This document shows, piece after piece, positions 60,084 through 64,000 of a stretch of 64,000 nucleotides of DNA. Both the position numbers and the translations under genes were made by a program. The notes under the pieces were generated by a model. It was not told the origin of the DNA, searched no databases, and saw only the letters and a program-made list of their open reading frames with translations. Within the stretch, counting starts at the first letter, position 1. Each line of letters opens with the position of its first letter. The stretch comes from an uncultured bacterium (GTDB taxonomy: Bacteria; Planctomycetota; JAJSAM01; JAJVHW01). The stretch covers positions 62,001-126,000 of the forward strand of contig CALKVK010000011.1 in assembly GCA_937996235.1 (NCBI GenBank). The letters run 5' to 3'.

Positions 60084-61609
60084 GCCGCTGCTCCTTCGAC
60101 GGCCTGCGGCACGACGCCGCTCTCGGGCTCGTCGTCCGCGAACGAGCCCTGCGGCTCGCGCAGGAAGACCGCGCAGTAGACGACGCTGATCGCCGCGCCG
60201 GCCGCGAGCAGCAGGAAGAAGGGCCGATAATCCACAAGCGAGAGGATCACGAGGTAGACCACGGCGCCGACGTTGCCGTACGCGCCCGCCATTCCGGCGA
60301 TCTGGCCCGTCATGCGCTTGTTGATCATGGGGATGACGGCGAACGTTGCGCCCTCGGCACCCTGCACGAACACCGAGCACGCGATCGTCAGCGCGACGGC
60401 GCCCCAGAGAGGCCACGTCGGCGAGATGTAGGCCATCGCCAGGAAGCCGAGCGCGATGCCGACCATGTACGCGACCATCACGCGCTTGCGGTTGCGCAGC
60501 ATGTCCGAGAGCAGACCGCCGAGCGGGCGTGCGAAGAGATTCACGAACGCGAACGACGAGGCGACGATCCCGGCGGCGGTCGGCGACATCGAGAACGTCG
60601 ACTCGAAGAAGGTCGGCAGCATAGAGACGACGGCCAGCTCCGCGCCGAAGTTGGCGAAGTACGTCGTGTTCAGCGCCGCGACGCTGTTGAACGGGTACCG
60701 CATGTCCTGTGGCACGCCGCTGCGCAGATGCGGCAGATTGACCTGCAGCGTCTTCACGACGTGCGCGAGATAGACCAGCGCGAGTACGCCGTACACGATC
60801 CAGAGGTGTGTGGGCGAGAGCACGCGCTCGCCGTCGTCGGCGCCCAGCGAGATGCGCGATGCGCGCCACGCCAGGAAGCCCATCGCGCCGACCAGCGGGA
60901 ACGACCAGGCGAGGTACTGCACTAGGTCGCCGCGCGTGCTCACGAGCAGCGGCTGCGTCTTCCGCACGCCCACGAACTCGCGGCCCTCCGGCATGTCCCG
61001 CACCAGGAACAGGTACGCGATGCCGTAGCCGAGCGCGACGACACCGTTCACGGCCAGGGCCAATCGCCAGCCGTGCGACTGGGAGCCGAACACCTCGAGC
61101 GCGAGCCACGGCAGCGTCATCGCCGCCCACGCGGAGCCGAAGTTCCCCCAGCCGGCGTAGAAGCCCTCCGCGCGGCCGACCATGCGCGGCGGGAACCACT
61201 GCGCGACCATGCGGATGCCGATCACGAACCCGGCGCCGATCGTGCTCAGCAGGAGTCGCGCGATCAGCAACTGGAGGAACGAGTTGCCGAACGCGAACGC
61301 GAACGTCGGCAGCGACATCACGATCAGCAGCCCGCCGAAGCAGCGGCGCGGTCCGAAGCGGTCGATGAGCGCGCCGACGACGATGCGGGCAGGGATCGTG
61401 AGCGCGACGTTGCAGATTGCGAGGAGCTTCAGGTGGTCCTTCGTCAACCACCCGCCTTCGCCGCCGACGTCGCGCAGCATGGTCGTCGCGAGCGGCGCCA
61501 TGTTGAACCAGATGTAGAACGTGATGAAGAAGGCGATCCACGTGTAGTGCAGCGTCCGGATGCGCTCCTGCGCGAAGTCGACGAGTTCCGGCACCTTGCG
61601 GCGGGTCAT
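60080..61609 (-). CDS. narK: Nitrate/nitrite transporter, NarK family, first copy
   Basis: A 509-residue MFS transporter with about twelve helices. The nitrate signature AGWGNFGSAWAAMTLP is near helix 5, and AGMAGAYGNVGAVVYL provides the second NNP motif near helix 11. RIVVGALIDRFGPRR is the usual MFS loop. It moves nitrate into the cytoplasm, where the nitrate reductase active site lies, or nitrite out. Its start overlaps narI and its stop overlaps the next transporter, both by four bases. Confidence 0.92.
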   Translation of the reverse strand: MTRRKVPELVDFAQERIRTLHYTWIAFFITFYIWFNMAPLATTMLRDVGGEGGWLTKDHLKLLAICNVALTIPARIVVGALIDRFGPRRCFGGLLIVMSLPTFAFAFGNSFLQLLIARLLLSTIGAGFVIGIRMVAQWFPPRMVGRAEGFYAGWGNFGSAWAAMTLPWLALEVFGSQSHGWRLALAVNGVVALGYGIAYLFLVRDMPEGREFVGVRKTQPLLVSTRGDLVQYLAWSFPLVGAMGFLAWRASRISLGADDGERVLSPTHLWIVYGVLALVYLAHVVKTLQVNLPHLRSGVPQDMRYPFNSVAALNTTYFANFGAELAVVSMLPTFFESTFSMSPTAAGIVASSFAFVNLFARPLGGLLSDMLRNRKRVMVAYMVGIALGFLAMAYISPTWPLWGAVALTIACSVFVQGAEGATFAVIPMINKRMTGQIAGMAGAYGNVGAVVYLVILSLVDYRPFFLLLAAGAAISVVYCAVFLREPQGSFADDEPESGVVPQAVEGAAA

Positions 61610-62316
61610 GCCGACACCGCCCGGCGCGCCGCGGCGCCCGCGTCATGCCGTTCGCGGCGGTTCCAGAGGACCAACTGCGGGCGGCGCCACAGGTACATGT
61701 TGGGGACGACGAGCACGTGTACGAGCCGCGTGAAGGGGAAGAACCCGATCAGCACCCACGCGTTGACGAAGTGCAACTTCACTACCCACGGAAGCGGCGC
61801 GACGTACGAGACGTCGGGAGCGAGCCGCAGGAGCGAGCGCAACCACGGGGTTGCCGACGACGCGAACCACGACGAGCCCCAGCCGTGGAAGTACGCGATC
61901 GCGACACCGCTCGAGAGTTGCAGCAGCAGGAGTCCGTAGAGCAACCAGTCGCCACGCGTGCTGACGCGGCGCAGCCGCGCGTCGCCGAGTCGGCGCACGA
62001 CCGTCGCGACGAAACCGACGACCGTGAGCAGCCCGAGCGCCAGGCCCGTGATCTCGAGCGCGTACAGCCGCACGGCAGCCGCGTTCCAGCCGAGCACCAC
62101 GGACGGTGCAAGGAACGCGACGACGTGACCGGCGAGGACCGCCAAGACGCCGTAGTGGAACGGCACGGACGCCCAGAAGTGCCGACGGTTCTCCAGGAAC
62201 TGGGTGGAGAGGCTCGAGTAGCTGAACTTGCGCTGCCGGTAGCGCTGGATGGTCACGACGAAGAACAACATCAGCGACACGTACGGCAGCACACCGAAGA
62301 GGAACACGTCGCTCAT
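61606..62316 (-). CDS. narI: Respiratory nitrate reductase gamma subunit (diheme cytochrome b)
   Basis: A 236-residue membrane protein with five helices. His54 and His64 (VPFHYG, LAGHVV), and His182 and His200 (KLHFVN, RLVHVL), are the predicted ligands of two b hemes; their spacings of 10 and 18 residues equal those in the E. coli subunit. It oxidises quinol and passes electrons to the NarH clusters. ATGA overlaps on both sides with narJ and narK indicate one transcript. Confidence 0.95.
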   Translation of the reverse strand: MSDVFLFGVLPYVSLMLFFVVTIQRYRQRKFSYSSLSTQFLENRRHFWASVPFHYGVLAVLAGHVVAFLAPSVVLGWNAAAVRLYALEITGLALGLLTVVGFVATVVRRLGDARLRRVSTRGDWLLYGLLLLQLSSGVAIAYFHGWGSSWFASSATPWLRSLLRLAPDVSYVAPLPWVVKLHFVNAWVLIGFFPFTRLVHVLVVPNMYLWRRPQLVLWNRRERHDAGAAARRAVSA

Positions 62317-62864
62317 CCCTCACCTCCCCCCGCAGGGACGACGCGCGTCGCAAGGACCGCGGCGACCGCGTCGAGCGCGCCGCGGTAGGGGTGCGCCTCG
62401 TCCGCGAAACGCGTACGCATGCGCTCGACGGCAGGTAGCACGAAGCGCCGCACGAGTTCCGACGACAGCGCGCGCTCCCCGCGCGCCGCACCCCGCAGCG
62501 TGGGCACGAGGTGATCCGGGAGTTCGCCGTCCTCGGCGACTCCGACCGTGCGCAGGTACGCTCGCATCGACGCCAGGAACGTGCCGCGTGCGTACTGCTC
62601 GCCGTAGAGCTGCCAGCCCACCTCCAGGGCGCAGACCGGGTCGAGGTCGAAACTGCGCACGTGCAGTTCCTCCCATCCGGCGAGATCGGTGGCGGCGCAG
62701 TGCGCACCCAGCGCGGCGAGCGACGCGCCCGCACCTGGCACCTCGCACTCGACCGCGGCGCGTGCCGTGGCGAGGCGTGCGACGTAGTCGGCGCGCGGAT
62801 AGGCGAAGACCTCCGCGAGGGCTTCAAGCGCATCCGGGACGGACGCCCTGCACTCCGTCGCCAC
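62313..62864 (-). CDS. narJ: Nitrate reductase assembly chaperone
   Basis: A 183-residue helical chaperone of the NarJ/TorD group: ALEALAEVFAYPRADYVARL opens the fold, and WEELHVRSFDLDPVCALEVG contains the typical Y/F-DLDP-type motif, continuing into GWQLYGEQYARGTFLA. NarJ binds the NarG amino-terminus during molybdenum-cofactor insertion and is not part of the final enzyme. The GTG at 62864 follows the narH stop by one base. Position between narH and narI is normal. Confidence 0.9.
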   Translation of the reverse strand: MATECRASVPDALEALAEVFAYPRADYVARLATARAAVECEVPGAGASLAALGAHCAATDLAGWEELHVRSFDLDPVCALEVGWQLYGEQYARGTFLASMRAYLRTVGVAEDGELPDHLVPTLRGAARGERALSSELVRRFVLPAVERMRTRFADEAHPYRGALDAVAAVLATRVVPAGGGEG

Positions 62865-62865
62865 G

Positions 62866-64000
62866 TCACACCCCCCGCACGGGAGCCGCGCGGAACCCGA
62901 AGCCGACCGACGAGCGGTGCAGGTGCGGATCCTCCATCATCTCGATCGCCATCTCGCGCTGGAAGGGCGGGATCACGCAGCGCTCCTCCATGCCCGCGAG
63001 CGCCGTGAGTCGGTAGATCGCGTCGGCCTGCTCCCACGAGCAGTCGGCCTCCGCGAGCGCACGTGCAGCCGCCTCACGCGTCACGTCGCCGACCGTCAGG
63101 TGGCGCCGCGCCAACCGCACGGCCCACTGCTTCCGCAGCGCGTAACGCACGACCCCCTCGTTGCCCCCGCCGAACAGCGAGCCGAGGTACGCAATCGGGA
63201 CGCGGGCCTTCTCGATGTCGGCGAACAGGTCGTCCGTGCAGTTGTCGGCGACGTCATTCTCCTTGCTCGACATCACGGGCAGGAGCGGCGGCACGTAGAA
63301 CAGCATCGGGAACGTGCGGTACTCGACGTGTGGAGGCAGACCGAGGCCGAACTCCTTCACGAAGCGGTACACCGGCGAGCGCTGCGCAGAGTCCACGATC
63401 CCGTCATGTATCCCGTTGCGGCGCGCTCCTTCGAGCACCGCCGGATCATGGGGATCGAGGATCATGCGGCGCTGTGCGAGGACGAGCTCCTCGTCGCGCA
63501 GATGCGCGATCTCCGGCAGCATGCTCGCGTCGTAGAGCACGTTTCCGAGGTAGCGGATTCGCCCCACGCAGGAGTGGAAGCACGCAGGAGCCTGTCCCGT
63601 CTCGAGGCGCGGGAAGCACAGGATGCACTTCTCCGACTTCCCGGTGGCCCAGTTGTAGTACGTCTTCTTGTAGGGACACGCCGCCACGCAGGCGCGCCAC
63701 GCGCGACATACCTGCTGGTTCACCAGAACGATCCCGTCCTCGCCGCGCTTGTACAGCGCGCCCGACGGGCATGCGGCGACGCAGGCGGGATTCAGGCAGT
63801 GGTTGCAGATCCGCGGCAGGTAGAAGAACACGAGCCGCTCGATCGACATGAGCTGCAGGCGCTGATTGGGCGTCAGCGCTGCCAGGTTCGGGTCGTTCGC
63901 CGCATAGATCGGCGAACCGCCGAGGTCATCGTCCCAGTTCGGGCCGGCTTCGATGTCCAGCGGCTTGCCGGTCACCATCGAGATCGGACGCGCCACCGGC
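62866..64000 (-). CDS. narH: Respiratory nitrate reductase beta subunit (amino-terminus outside window)
   Basis: The frame is open at the right edge, so the N-terminal part with the first cluster motif is missing. The visible 377 residues show CNHCLNPACVAACPSGA, then CRAWRACVAACPYKK in which Trp replaces one Cys, the mark of the [3Fe-4S] site in NarH, and CILCFPRLETGQAPAC. The rest follows the NarH C-terminal domain (YVPPLLPVMS, RCVIPPFQREMAIEMMEDP). It carries electrons from the NarI hemes to NarG. narG should lie just beyond the edge. Confidence 0.95.
   Translation of the reverse strand, partial: PVARPISMVTGKPLDIEAGPNWDDDLGGSPIYAANDPNLAALTPNQRLQLMSIERLVFFYLPRICNHCLNPACVAACPSGALYKRGEDGIVLVNQQVCRAWRACVAACPYKKTYYNWATGKSEKCILCFPRLETGQAPACFHSCVGRIRYLGNVLYDASMLPEIAHLRDEELVLAQRRMILDPHDPAVLEGARRNGIHDGIVDSAQRSPVYRFVKEFGLGLPPHVEYRTFPMLFYVPPLLPVMSSKENDVADNCTDDLFADIEKARVPIAYLGSLFGGGNEGVVRYALRKQWAVRLARRHLTVGDVTREAAARALAEADCSWEQADAIYRLTALAGMEERCVIPPFQREMAIEMMEDPHLHRSSVGFGFRAAPVRGV

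Noticed and set aside
1..64000. tRNA, rRNA and riboswitches
   Set aside because: I inspected the intergenic gaps and found no cloverleaf with CCA-type end, no rRNA-like conserved sequence and no known riboswitch core.

Overview
The window is about 72% G+C, densely packed with genes and without any tRNA or rRNA gene that I can see. Three very long ECF sigma factors carry a membrane segment and repeated carboxypeptidase-regulatory-like beta domains. There are also secreted HEAT-repeat proteins beginning with an 'AHGG' mature end, PadR/HAAS gene pairs and many secreted proteins of unknown function. I infer a high-GC member of the Planctomycetota, or a neighbouring deep-branching phylum, with moderate confidence; no marker gene settles it.

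Left part (1-18.2 kb): a truncated unknown gene, a protein with two nuclease-like modules (563-1819, minus), a TetR regulator and an SDR oxidoreductase that share operator-like palindromes, an ankyrin-repeat protein, small DUF2277, DUF3052 and lysine-rich genes around a 46-bp tandem repeat, the first sigma/beta-domain protein, a membrane SGNH protein, and a set of secreted or HEAT/vWA proteins next to a PadR regulator. Two related elements of about 216 and 237 bp with inverted ends (10287-10502 and 18242-18478) fill the two largest gene-free gaps.

Middle part (18.2-37.4 kb): an SPFH protein, a second PadR/HAAS pair in which HAAS is joined to a signal-peptidase-like domain, the second sigma/beta-domain protein, a peroxide-defence cluster (Fur-type regulator, rubrerythrin, CCG-domain Fe-S protein, DUF3501), a degenerate GGDEF-like protein, a K+ channel with two RCK modules, the third sigma/beta-domain protein, a lipoprotein, a second HEAT protein and a TIG-domain protein.

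Right part (37.4-64 kb) is catabolic and respiratory. On the plus strand a hemerythrin and a radical SAM gene precede had-oah-dch-bcrC-bcrB-bcrA-bcrD-SDR-GNAT. These encode a complete class I (ATP-dependent) benzoyl-CoA reductase and the three following steps to the ring-opened acyl-CoA. On the minus strand, starting beyond the right edge, narH-narJ-narI, two NarK-type transporters and actA-actB-actC-actD-actE-actF (alternative complex III) run with overlapping or touching genes, followed by a small CMD-fold gene. Together they suggest an organism that degrades aromatic acids anaerobically and respires nitrate, with alternative complex III passing quinol electrons to periplasmic cytochromes. 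The ligase, ferredoxin and ferredoxin-reducing enzyme needed for the pathway are not in the window, and narG lies outside it.
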